This document shows positions 14,130 to 20,763 of a stretch of 33,810 nucleotides of DNA, piece by piece (the stretch's first letter is position 1; every line of letters starts with the position of its first letter). This DNA is from Roseobacter sp. (GTDB taxonomy: Bacteria > Pseudomonadota > Alphaproteobacteria > Rhodobacterales > Rhodobacteraceae). The stretch spans positions 66,766 through 100,575 of the forward strand of contig PCCY01000018.1 of the NCBI GenBank assembly GCA_002731875.1. The letters are read 5' to 3'. The position numbers and the translations under genes were made by a program. A model generated the notes under the pieces. That model did no database searches. It worked only from the letters and a program-made list of their open reading frames with translations, and was not told the origin of the DNA.

Positions 14130-14466
14130 CGCATATCTCCCGTTTCAGTTTCAGTCTGTCGCTGACCGTGTAGCCGTGGCCGTAAATGTTGCGAATGGTG
14201 TATCCGTGCGGCTTTAGTTTGCGCTTAGCGTTGTGCAGTTGAACGCGCACTGTGCCGTTTGATTTTGATCCGGCCGCCATCCTAAGCGACTCAACGGACG
14301 CCAATTCACGGAACGCCAGCCGACACACGATAGCGTTTTCCGCTGGTGTCAAACCCCACTCCAGCGGTGCGCGCTTGCCGCGATCGGCTTCCGCCACCTG
14401 CGTTAACCGCTCGACTTCTGTCTCGAGCTCAACAATACGCCGCTCGTAATACGCTGTGGGTTTCAC
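14122..14466 (-). CDS. Winged-helix DNA-binding protein
   Basis: 114 residues: an N-terminal coiled coil (YYERRIVELETEVERLTQVAE), then a winged-helix domain like the OmpR C-terminal domain (LTPAENAIVCRLA ... NGTVRVQLHNAKRKLKPHGYTI ... YGHGYTV). The wing motif G-Y-x-I-x3-Y-G-x-G-Y is typical. GTG 14466 overlaps the upstream stop (GTGA). A phage transcription regulator is likely, perhaps for late genes. Its target could be the 20-bp repeats at 667-713, a guess from position only. Confidence 0.83.
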   Translation of the reverse strand: MKPTAYYERRIVELETEVERLTQVAEADRGKRAPLEWGLTPAENAIVCRLAFRELASVESLRMAAGSKSNGTVRVQLHNAKRKLKPHGYTIRNIYGHGYTVSDRLKLKREICGA

Positions 14467-14813
14467 TTGGTTGTCGCCTCCCCGTCAAGTTCAATCCATA
14501 TCTTGCGAACTGCATCTGGAACCAACGCGGCTCTCTCTTTTGGCATGTGCATCATATGGCAGTCGCGCTCAGGCCATCCGGTAGCCCAAGACAACGCGCG
14601 GTATGCCTCGCCGCGAGATAAGCGCCCGGAAAGCCATAGTCTATCAAGCGCGGCATGCGCCTTCTTTCTAAATTCGTGCGTGTCTGCGTCTGCTAGAGGC
14701 TTATTGCCCCAAGACCACAATCCGCAACAATCATGGCGCAACCCGTATGCCGTCATGCTCCTAGTTGCGCGCTCGCCGCATATCGGGCAGATCGGCCTAG
14801 GTTTTTTACTCAC
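14463..14813 (-). CDS. DUF3268-like zinc-finger protein
   Basis: 116 residues from GTG 14813, which has GGAGG six bases upstream. An N-terminal C-x2-C (CPICGERA) pairs with DCCGLWSWG. FRKKAHAALDRLWLSGRLSRGEAYRALSWATG follows, the signature helix of the DUF3268 zinc-finger-containing family found in phages. The usual WxC second pair is partly altered, as only CC is seen. Function unknown. It overlaps the Cas4-like nuclease by 8 bases. Confidence 0.83.
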   Translation of the reverse strand: MSKKPRPICPICGERATRSMTAYGLRHDCCGLWSWGNKPLADADTHEFRKKAHAALDRLWLSGRLSRGEAYRALSWATGWPERDCHMMHMPKERAALVPDAVRKIWIELDGEATTK

Positions 14814-15750
14814 TACGCGCCTCCACATTACCACCACCGTCGACCCACTCGCTGCCGTTGCGCAGCGTGTAAGTCACTGTTTCGTTTTCCTCGTCGCTGT
14901 CGACTAGCGTTCCCGGCACCAAGCCAGGTAGAAACAAATGCGCCGGACAGCCCGCTTTTTGCTCGTCGATCGACAGCGGCTTTGACCACCTTGCGCACGA
15001 CCAGTGCGCGTCTCCCGACATTTCAGGCGTACTGTGCAAGCACGACCGACACGTCGGGCGCGGCCATGCGTCTTCATGGCAAACCGCCTTGTGCTTGCAG
15101 AACAGGCAGGGCGGAATATCGGGCTTATCGCTGATGCGCGATGGCGGCTCGTTAAGTCCAATTATGCGTTCAGCTCGAGCGATCTGGCGCAAGCAGTAGG
15201 ATGCGTCGTATTCGATCCGCTCGGCGTAGCGCGCGTCGTCATTCTTGTTGACGACAAGGTACAGCGCGCGGCTTAGTCCAAAGGCGTGCATTCCAATTTG
15301 ACATTGTCCGTAATGCAGCGGCTTCGCCTTTTCGCAGCCGAGCTTTACGATATCCTTGAAGCTCTTTTCGTTTGAAGATTTGAACTCGCATAGGTGTTCC
15401 GTCTTTGGCGCTTCTGGTATACCTATAGCCTTGCCGTCGCACTTGCCGCGAATATGCCCGCCGGCAAGCCTGATGCGGTCCTGCTGCCCCCACACGTCGA
15501 CGCCAATGCGCTCCAGGTCGCTAACCAGCACTTCTTCCCAACGGTCGCCCGTCCGGAAGATTGAAAGCTTGCGCCCCTCTATAGCCTCCGGCGCGCTTGC
15601 CCACCGCAGGTTATACCAAAGGTATCGGTCGCATTCGTGGCCGATCTCGCCGACGCTAATGCCAAGCGAGTCGTAATGCTCGTTTGCATCTTCGTAAGCT
15701 TGATAGATGGCGCGAACGGTTGACGCGGTTGGCTTTGGGATTGGTGGCAT
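14806..15750 (-). CDS. Cas4-like PD-(D/E)XK exonuclease with four-Cys cluster
   Basis: 314 residues. The nuclease core is visible as GHECDRYLWYNLRW, GHIRGKCDG (catalytic Asp), CEFKSS (E-x-K) and GQCQIGMHAFG. One cysteine in the first motif plus CLFCKHKAVC later gives the set that binds a 4Fe-4S cluster in Cas4/AddB-type nucleases. A further Cys-rich tail (CRSCLHS... CARWS) follows. It most likely resects DNA ends to make 3' single strands for the AAA_24 recombinase and DUF669 protein encoded upstream. The start ATG shares bases with the upstream stop (TAATG); there is no separate ribosome site. Confidence 0.9.
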   Translation of the reverse strand: MPPIPKPTASTVRAIYQAYEDANEHYDSLGISVGEIGHECDRYLWYNLRWASAPEAIEGRKLSIFRTGDRWEEVLVSDLERIGVDVWGQQDRIRLAGGHIRGKCDGKAIGIPEAPKTEHLCEFKSSNEKSFKDIVKLGCEKAKPLHYGQCQIGMHAFGLSRALYLVVNKNDDARYAERIEYDASYCLRQIARAERIIGLNEPPSRISDKPDIPPCLFCKHKAVCHEDAWPRPTCRSCLHSTPEMSGDAHWSCARWSKPLSIDEQKAGCPAHLFLPGLVPGTLVDSDEENETVTYTLRNGSEWVDGGGNVEARSE

Positions 15751-16016
15751 TAGGAGACCGGATCACACATTAAGGCGTAGTCTGCCGGGAACTGCTCGCG
15801 GTCGCCCATCGCGTTTTCGAAGCCAATATCCTTCGCGTGCGTGAGAAGCGCTGCCAGCCATGTAACCGGCAATTCCTGCCTTACCGTAATAACGCAGGAG
15901 TGTCCGACTTCAATGTCAACGATTCCCTCCCTGTCTGTTTTATCAATGCGAACGAACGAACCGCCTCGCGCTCCGTCGACCTCAAGGCTTGTCGGAATCT
16001 GTGATCGTTTAGTCAT
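15750..16016 (-). CDS. Hypothetical 88-aa protein
   Basis: A small beta-rich N-terminal part (GIVDIEVGHSCVITV) is followed by a helix (TWLAALLTHAKDIGFENA). No family is recognised. Start and stop overlap both neighbours (ATGA upstream, TAATG downstream), which supports translation as part of the leftward operon. It lies between the Cys-rich 85-aa protein and the Cas4-like nuclease. Confidence 0.7.
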   Translation of the reverse strand: MTKRSQIPTSLEVDGARGGSFVRIDKTDREGIVDIEVGHSCVITVRQELPVTWLAALLTHAKDIGFENAMGDREQFPADYALMCDPVS

Positions 16017-16270
16017 TCCGGAAACATCTCCAATGTGTCAGGGCAACGCGGTATAGGCATCGGCTTGCTAGCGTCGCGAAACGCGGTGCAAGTCGGCTTG
16101 TCATCGCGGTAAATCCATTCGTCTGGCTGGTCGCCGCAGTGCGCCTTCGAAAGCAACGCGCAATAAACGTCGTTGTCGTAATCGTCGTGGTGGCAATCCG
16201 CGCACCACTGACTTTCGAACCAATCGCCTTCCGTGCCGTTTGACGGCATGTATGGTCTAGGTTTTGTCAT
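16013..16270 (-). CDS. Conserved Cys-rich phage protein (85 aa)
   Basis: The pattern RPYMPSNGTEGDWFESQWC-x2-C, a later YC, and PTCTAF near the end is one I recall from many alphaproteobacterial phages, without an assigned function. The cysteines (about 23, 26, 37 and 61) could hold a metal. ATG 16270 has an excellent ribosome site (AAGGAGG, eight bases away). It overlaps the 53-aa gene upstream by 14 bases. Confidence 0.78.
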   Translation of the reverse strand: MTKPRPYMPSNGTEGDWFESQWCADCHHDDYDNDVYCALLSKAHCGDQPDEWIYRDDKPTCTAFRDASKPMPIPRCPDTLEMFPE

Positions 16271-16418
16271 CGGTTAACCTCCTTGCCGCCCGGTTGCACT
16301 CGCGTGCAACACGGCGTAGGTTGTCGCGCAGGTAGTCCTCTTTGACGAGCGCGACAGCGGCCTCGCTAAGCCAATGCGACGCTACCTCTAGCTGCGTTGC
16401 TGCTTCCTTGTTTGTCAT
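16257..16418 (-). CDS. Small helical protein (53 aa)
   Basis: Starts at ATG 16418, five bases past the stop of the sliding-clamp gene, with GTAGGG upstream. The product is a single charged helical hairpin rich in Ala, Arg and Glu (TQLEVASHWLSEAAVALV, LRRVARECNRAARRL). No family is recognised. It fills the only gap between the clamp gene and the Cys-rich protein and overlaps the latter. Confidence 0.65.
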   Translation of the reverse strand: MTNKEAATQLEVASHWLSEAAVALVKEDYLRDNLRRVARECNRAARRLTDDKT

Positions 16419-16422
16419 CGCC

Positions 16423-17481
16423 CTACACCCGCATAGGCATAATTACGATGCGCTGCGACGGCGCCTTGTCGCTGGTAAGCAACGCAGGCGATCCGCCGTC
16501 AGCAACCGCCATGTTGACGTCGCCTGGCGGAAGCGCGCCAAGCACGTCAACGACGTACCGGCTGTTGAAGCCTATGTTGACTTCCTCGCCGCTGTAATCG
16601 ACTGACACGCTGTCGGTTCCTTCCGCATCACCGCGCACCGTAAGGTCGCATACGCCTTCCGTGATCGTCATCTTGACGGCGCGTCCGCGCTCGTTGGACG
16701 CCAGCGCAACGCGGTCCGCGGCATCTCGCATCGTAGCGTTGTCAAAGACGATATTCTTGTCGTTGCCGGATGGAATGACGCGCTGGTAATCCGGAAATAC
16801 ACAGTCGATCAGCTTGCTAAGGATTGTCGTCTTGCCGTCCGTAATGCGGATTTTGGCGTCGCTGATATCGACAGTAACCTCTCCCTTCGGCAGCAGGTTG
16901 ACCGTCTTCGTCGGAATGATGATGCCCTCGAAAACAGCGGTCGGCTGCTCATGCGGCACGTCGACAGAATTAGCGGAAAGCCTGTGGCCGTCCGTGGCGA
17001 CCGCGACAAGCTTGCCGTCGACCGGATGCATATAGATGCCATTCAGGTAATAGCGCGCGTCTTCGACCGACATGGCGAACGCTACCGGCGCAAAAAGAGC
17101 GGCAAGATCCAGCGCCAGTGTAGCGCCGAACTTGCCCCCATCCATTGTAGGGAAGTCGCCTACCGGAATAGTCTGCATCTTGAAGCGGCTGCGGCCTGAC
17201 TTGATTACTGCATCGTCGCCGTCAGCCTCGATTGTGACCTCGTCGCCCTTGAACTTGCCTACTGCGCCGGCGAGCATTCTGGCGTCGATGCAACCGATAT
17301 AGTCGCCTTCCGCTTCGATCGATCCGCTGATCTCCAAGTCAAGGTCGGTAGCGGTTACGGTTAGCGCGCCGCCAGACGCTTCAAGCCGAAGCGTACCGAG
17401 CACTGGAATGGTGTTTCTGCTATTGACGGCCTTCACGACTTGCTGTAAAAGGCGCGCGAAATCGTTGCGTGCAATGCGCAT
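16423..17481 (-). CDS. dnaN: Phage DNA polymerase III beta subunit (sliding clamp)
   Basis: 352 residues along the full DnaN fold of three repeated clamp domains. N-terminal IARNDFARLLQQVVKAVNSRNTIPVL, then LTVTATDLDLEI, and a C-terminal ALLTSDKAPSQRIVIMPMRV ending with the usual M-P-M-R. The clamp encircles DNA and tethers the replicase and repair enzymes. A phage copy, with no phage polymerase in view, suggests recruitment of the host replicase or other clamp-binding enzymes to phage DNA. It starts at ATG 17481 after GAGGAG, behind three AACCACCAC-type repeats. Confidence 0.95.
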   Translation of the reverse strand: MRIARNDFARLLQQVVKAVNSRNTIPVLGTLRLEASGGALTVTATDLDLEISGSIEAEGDYIGCIDARMLAGAVGKFKGDEVTIEADGDDAVIKSGRSRFKMQTIPVGDFPTMDGGKFGATLALDLAALFAPVAFAMSVEDARYYLNGIYMHPVDGKLVAVATDGHRLSANSVDVPHEQPTAVFEGIIIPTKTVNLLPKGEVTVDISDAKIRITDGKTTILSKLIDCVFPDYQRVIPSGNDKNIVFDNATMRDAADRVALASNERGRAVKMTITEGVCDLTVRGDAEGTDSVSVDYSGEEVNIGFNSRYVVDVLGALPPGDVNMAVADGGSPALLTSDKAPSQRIVIMPMRV

Positions 17482-17503
17482 CGGTTACTCCTCGACGGGT
17501 TCT

Positions 17504-17561
17504 GTGGTGGTTCTCGTTGTGGTGGTATATAGGCGGCGGGTTCCGTGGTGGTTCCCGCCGC
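17504..17561. repeat. Triple CA-rich leader repeats and a strong hairpin upstream of dnaN
   Basis: Three leftward ACCACCAC copies lie at 17504-17512, 17519-17526 and 17545-17553. The last is inside the loop of a GC-rich hairpin (GCGGCGGG 17533-17540 with CCCGCCGC 17554-17561). On the rightward strand the hairpin is followed by TTTTT, like an intrinsic terminator, yet no rightward gene precedes it. In the leftward transcript it would be a structured leader ahead of dnaN. Confidence 0.65.
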
Positions 17562-17571
17562 TTTTTATTTG

Positions 17572-17739
17572 CTAGCCAAAGAATCCGCCCCAATAGAGCA
17601 GCGGCAGGACAATAGTTGTCGCGATGATTGAATCCATGACATTGTATGGATCGCGCACCTGACCGTGCTTGGCGATGGATACACCAAGGCTAAGCGCGAC
17701 AAGCAGCAGGTAGATGATTTGCGGCCATCCTAGTGTCAT
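17572..17739 (-). CDS. Small membrane protein (55 aa)
   Basis: ATG 17739 starts three bases after the upstream stop, with GGGGGTGAG as ribosome site. Two hydrophobic segments are visible: IIYLLLVALSLGVSIA (about 8-23) and IIATTIVLPLLYWGGFFG (about 38-55), separated by a short polar loop. No family is known. Small two-helix membrane proteins are common in phage early operons and may act on the host envelope or superinfection; that is not shown here. Confidence 0.72.
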   Translation of the reverse strand: MTLGWPQIIYLLLVALSLGVSIAKHGQVRDPYNVMDSIIATTIVLPLLYWGGFFG

Positions 17740-17741
17740 AC

Positions 17742-18320
17742 TCACCCCCACGGCCGCTTTTTCTGACCGCTGGCGGCGGCTGGCTTGTTGTCGTTGCTTG
17801 CCGCCTGGCGGTTGTCTTTGGCGGGCGCCGCTTTCGGCTGGTTGTCGTCGATCGCAGGTTCCGGCACGTTACCTTCGTCGGGGAAGTAGTAGCGTTTGAT
17901 TTCAGCGCGCGCCGGGTAGGCCGGGTTTCCGTTGGCGTCTTTTTCCTTCGACGGCTTGCCGAGTTTTACGGTCGCTGTGAACGCGCGGAAGTGCAGTTCT
18001 TCGGAATCGTCGACCTCGGCGATTTCGACGGCGCGGCAAAGCGCGGCGAACTGCTTCTGACCGATTTCCTGCGCCTGCGAGCTTTCGTGCTCAAGGTTGT
18101 AATTATTGAAGAGCTTCCGGCCTTCGTATTCAGCCGGCTCGAGCACGTTAAACGTGGTCTTCAGTAGCGTGTTGGTGCCGTTGCCGTTCTTGCGCGGGTT
18201 TTCCTTGATTTCCGACGCTTCCATTTCGAGCCGGTAGATGCCGTTCGGGAGTTCCGGGTAGTCGTCGCGCTGCTCCGTGTCGTGTTCGGTAGCGTTAAAT
18301 TTCGAGCCGAGTTGTGCCAT
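17742..18320 (-). CDS. DUF669 family protein, probable ssDNA-binding partner
   Basis: 192 residues with the DUF669 pattern: DYPELPNGIYRLEMEASEIKE, NTLLKTTFNVLEPAEYEGRKLFNNYNLEH, then QFAALCRAVEI. The C-terminal third is disordered, rich in Ala, Pro and Asn, contains SNDN, and ends KKRPWG; a short aromatic tail is reminiscent of SSB tips. DUF669 genes usually sit beside AAA_24-type recombinase genes, as here, and are thought to bind single-stranded DNA. ATG is directly preceded by the paired CA-rich repeats. Confidence 0.88.
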   Translation of the reverse strand: MAQLGSKFNATEHDTEQRDDYPELPNGIYRLEMEASEIKENPRKNGNGTNTLLKTTFNVLEPAEYEGRKLFNNYNLEHESSQAQEIGQKQFAALCRAVEIAEVDDSEELHFRAFTATVKLGKPSKEKDANGNPAYPARAEIKRYYFPDEGNVPEPAIDDNQPKAAPAKDNRQAASNDNKPAAASGQKKRPWG

Positions 18321-18346
18321 TGTGGTGGTTGCCTTTCGTGGTGGTT
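18321..18346 (-). repeat. Paired CA-rich leader repeats before the DUF669 gene
   Basis: AACCACCAC at 18338-18346 and 18322-18330 (leftward), 16 bp apart, with GAAAGG between them. The second is followed by A-ATG. The first overlaps the stop codon of the upstream gene. Confidence 0.8.
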
Positions 18347-18555
18347 TAGGTGGTGGCTGGCTTGCCGAGGAGGTAACGGCTGTTCGATGTGGTGATGATG
18401 TCGCCCTCCTTGCCTGGCTTTGATTTATTCAGGCTAGTGCGAACGACTGATCCGTCAGCGAACCTTTCTTTTTTGTCGCCGTAAATGGCACCAAAGTAAT
18501 ATCCATGTGCGAATGACCATCGCTCAAGCGTTGCTGTGTACTCGCTGTCTGCCAT
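18346..18555 (-). CDS. Hypothetical 69-aa protein
   Basis: ATG 18555 shares its A with the upstream TGA. The product is a small beta-rich protein (WSFAHGYYFGAIYGDKKERF, VVRTS, GDIITTSNSRYLLG) that may be a small barrel. No family is recognised. Several small phage proteins with G-D-I/V-I-x-T-S near the end look alike, but I cannot name a family. It lies within the recombination gene cluster. Confidence 0.7.
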   Translation of the reverse strand: MADSEYTATLERWSFAHGYYFGAIYGDKKERFADGSVVRTSLNKSKPGKEGDIITTSNSRYLLGKPATT

Positions 18556-18734
18556 CAAACCACCTCCTTCACGAAAGCATCAAGCGCTGCGCAGAATTCC
18601 TTTGCCTCTTTGATAGGAATCCAGACTATATCGTTGCCCTGTTCGATTTCAATGACATTTTCCCCATCCTTCAGAAGCATCTTGACTTCCGTATCGTCGT
18701 CGAACTTGATTGTCGGATTGTTTATTACACGCAT
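18555..18734 (-). CDS. Hypothetical 59-aa protein
   Basis: ATG 18734 shares its A with the stop of the AAA_24 gene (TGATG). The product reads as strands (TIKFDDDTEVKMLL, NVIEIEQGNDIVWIPI) followed by a helix (EAKEFCAALDAFVKEV). This beta-beta-alpha shape with a final EA..F..AL...V helix recurs in small phage proteins. No named family and no known role. Confidence 0.7.
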   Translation of the reverse strand: MRVINNPTIKFDDDTEVKMLLKDGENVIEIEQGNDIVWIPIKEAKEFCAALDAFVKEVV

Positions 18735-19531
18735 CAAGCAGCCTCCTTCTTTCCAGCCTTGCCGTTGTCGTTAGCTGCGGGCGACCAGTATTTCGCCAGC
18801 GCATTGAAGCCTTCGCCCCTCTTGTATGAGATCGAATCCGGGAGGGAGTAGCGGTTCTTAGCCATGAATCCAGCCCCTTCCGATAGGTGTATCTGTCGCT
18901 CCTTACCGCCTTCGGCGTGCGTGACCTTCTTGTTGTGACCCACTTCTTTTTCTTTCAGGCTGACGCGGTAGTTCATGAATGCAACGATATCTGCCTGCTC
19001 CCTGACAAGCGCATTAGCCCTTTTATGCAACTTCGGAACGTATCGACTGTAAGGGTCGGTCGTTGGCGAATCGAACCGGATGATTTCCGGGTGCGCCAAC
19101 ATCACGACGTGCATGCCAGACTTCTTGAGCGCGGCGAGCGCACCAAGAAACTCGCGCCACTCGCTGTCAGCCTCTACGTAGCCGCGGCCGTAACCAGGCT
19201 CCTCGATCGACTGGACCCCCAACCGCGCGCATGTCGCGTCCCATACAAGATTCTCAAGTCCGTCCAGGCTGTCGATGATCACGGTCTTGAATTCATGTTC
19301 TTCGGTCAGCAACTCGCCGAACACGTCAAGCAGTGCATCGAACGATTCGATATCTCCTGGCGTCGGCAACTCAAAATCGCTTGGCGTGCTTTCGCCTTCC
19401 GTTGGTAGGTAGATCGGCGACGGCCACTCTCCGGCGAGTGTTGTCTTGCCGATGCCATCGACGCCGTAAATCAGCGTTATAGGCGGGTTGCCAGATTTGC
19501 TGGATTTCAGTGATGAAATTGAAAGTGCCAT
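18734..19531 (-). CDS. AAA_24 / Sak4-like recombination ATPase
   Basis: 265 residues from ATG 19531, which overlaps the upstream stop (TAATG) and has GGAG further up. A RecA-like core: Walker A GVDGIGKTT at 23-31, Walker B TVIIDSLDG, sensor-like HVVMLAHPE, and the typical YSRYVPKLHKRANALVREQADIVAFMNY stretch. The C-terminus carries ANDN. Sak4-type proteins are single-strand annealing or RecA-like recombinases in phages. With the DUF669 protein and Cas4-like nuclease it forms a complete phage recombination set. Confidence 0.9.
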   Translation of the reverse strand: MALSISSLKSSKSGNPPITLIYGVDGIGKTTLAGEWPSPIYLPTEGESTPSDFELPTPGDIESFDALLDVFGELLTEEHEFKTVIIDSLDGLENLVWDATCARLGVQSIEEPGYGRGYVEADSEWREFLGALAALKKSGMHVVMLAHPEIIRFDSPTTDPYSRYVPKLHKRANALVREQADIVAFMNYRVSLKEKEVGHNKKVTHAEGGKERQIHLSEGAGFMAKNRYSLPDSISYKRGEGFNALAKYWSPAANDNGKAGKKEAA

Positions 19532-19653
19532 TACGTAAACAGGCTCCGTACTATGATGATTGCGGCGATTGCGATTAGCGCGAAGATGAACGGCTTCCAC
19601 GGTCCGCCTGGTATGCTAATCGGTTTGTCAAAGAAGGCGTCGTATGGTTGCAT
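19531..19653 (-). CDS. Single-span membrane protein (40 aa)
   Basis: ATG 19653 overlaps the stop of the 63-aa gene (TAATG). The product has a short polar N-terminus (QPYDAFFDKPISIPGGPW) and one membrane segment, FIFALIAIAAIIIV, ending near the C-terminus. Its stop overlaps the AAA_24 start. The frame is open further upstream, but that part would be basic and out of keeping. No family is recognised. Confidence 0.65.
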   Translation of the reverse strand: MQPYDAFFDKPISIPGGPWKPFIFALIAIAAIIIVRSLFT

Positions 19654-19844
19654 TACCAGACACCAAACCAGACGCCCCATCCGTGGACTACGGCGACGGG
19701 TGCGAAGATGGCACCGGCAATAAGGAAACCCCATGCGCCTGCTGTAAAGCACACGTAAAGATGCGTGAACCACGCCGGGATTGCAGATAGCGCGAGTAAT
19801 GCGGCCGGTATTGCGCAGCCGGCTGGTACGTCGTTGTGGGTCAT
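19653..19844 (-). CDS. Two-span membrane protein (63 aa)
   Basis: ATG 19844 overlaps the stop of the 118-aa gene (ATGA). Hydrophobic segments AIPAALLALSAIPAWF (about 11-26) and FLIAGAIFAPVAVVHGW (about 40-57). It is one of three consecutive genes encoding small membrane proteins. No family is recognised; joint membrane function is possible. Confidence 0.68.
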   Translation of the reverse strand: MTHNDVPAGCAIPAALLALSAIPAWFTHLYVCFTAGAWGFLIAGAIFAPVAVVHGWGVWFGVW

Positions 19845-20197
19845 TCGGCAATCTCCTCGCGCAGGCGCTTCTTGATAAGCGTCTTAACGTCGCCCATCAT
19901 TTCCTGCGCGTCCGGCGTCTGCATAACCGCCTCGCCTGCCTCACTTGCTGCGATCATATAGACAGTGCTTGAAGACGGGATTGCGCATGCTGCAAGTGCC
20001 GCCAAAGCAGGCACCCAAAGAAACCGGAACATGCGCGGCCCGCGGTTTGGCGAAATGCGGTTGGCGTCGTCATGCACTGCAGTAGCCGCTGATACAGAGA
20101 CAACCGCAAACGCAGATAGAATGGCAATCGCCAATAAAAATCCACCAAGCCTTGCCGACACCTCCGCCGCGTACAATAGCCATGATAACGTATTCAT
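19841..20197 (-). CDS. Membrane protein (118 aa)
   Basis: Hydrophobic segments at about 17-41 (LGGFLLAIAILSAFAVVS) and 58-82 (LWVPALAALAACAIP), then a charged C-terminal helix (MMGDVKTLIKKRLREEIAE). The second segment contains LAACAIPSSST, which resembles a lipobox internally but is not at the N-terminus. ATG 20197 overlaps the upstream stop (TAATG). Not recognised. Confidence 0.7.
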   Translation of the reverse strand: MNTLSWLLYAAEVSARLGGFLLAIAILSAFAVVSVSAATAVHDDANRISPNRGPRMFRFLWVPALAALAACAIPSSSTVYMIAASEAGEAVMQTPDAQEMMGDVKTLIKKRLREEIAE

Positions 20198-20532
20198 TAT
20201 GCTGCTTCCTTCATCGTTTTCAGAATGCCGACCATCGGCCTCGGCTCTGGATAATCGTTTGGAAATGCCCGCCTACGCGCCGCGCTATGCATGAATTCAG
20301 GCGCGCGCTGTTCGCTAACCTTGGCCATTGCAACCGCTCCAGCGGCGCGACGTCTGTCGCCGCGCGTTCTTCCCTGTGCATCAACCGCAGGCTCCATAGG
20401 CGGCGTGCAAAAGCCGCGCCCTCCTGTCATCGCGGCAAGCGTCTCGCGCCGCCGATCGATGTTGACGGCTGGCGACCCTAGTTTTGTGTCGGCACCGTAT
20501 TCGTCCTGCAGTACTTTCTGGAAGGCTTTCAT
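20197..20532 (-). CDS. Hypothetical 111-aa basic protein
   Basis: A basic, Arg/Ala-rich, probably poorly ordered protein with patches such as NIDRRRETLAAMTGGRG and TRGDRRRAAGAVAMAK. No domain is recognised. Its ATG overlaps the stop of the 59-aa gene (ATGA) and its stop overlaps the next start. It may bind nucleic acid by charge. Confidence 0.62.
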   Translation of the reverse strand: MKAFQKVLQDEYGADTKLGSPAVNIDRRRETLAAMTGGRGFCTPPMEPAVDAQGRTRGDRRRAAGAVAMAKVSEQRAPEFMHSAARRRAFPNDYPEPRPMVGILKTMKEAA

Positions 20533-20708
20533 TTCGCGTTGCTCCTTGCGTGCCGTTCTGCCTCGCGCGCACTGCTTCGCGGATACGACTTGCCGGTTGC
20601 TGTAAACGGTTCGTAGCGCGACTCCGGATATTTGCGTCCGGCATCTTCTGCAGCGCGCACTTTCGCTTCGTGGCGTGCCGTTGCGCGCCGTACCTGTCTC
20701 GATTCCAT
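20529..20708 (-). CDS. Hypothetical 59-aa basic protein
   Basis: ATG 20708 follows AAAGGATACGCGAC. The product is rich in Arg, Ala and Glu with a Tyr-Pro/Tyr-Glu-Pro centre (KYPESRYEPFTATGKSYP), flanked by basic helices. The stop overlaps the following start (ATGA). It is too small to classify. A 55-base leader separates it from the upstream KOW-like gene. Confidence 0.65.
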   Translation of the reverse strand: MESRQVRRATARHEAKVRAAEDAGRKYPESRYEPFTATGKSYPRSSAREAERHARSNAK

Positions 20709-20763
20709 GTCGCGTATCCTTTACCGCCTGCGCTTTGGCACAGGCGGCGTTGCGGTGTTGTGG

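Noticed and set aside
17533..17566. Hairpin plus T-run reading as a rightward intrinsic terminator
   Set aside because: No rightward transcript is expected there; I keep it only as a possible RNA structure in the leftward dnaN leader, not as a terminator call.
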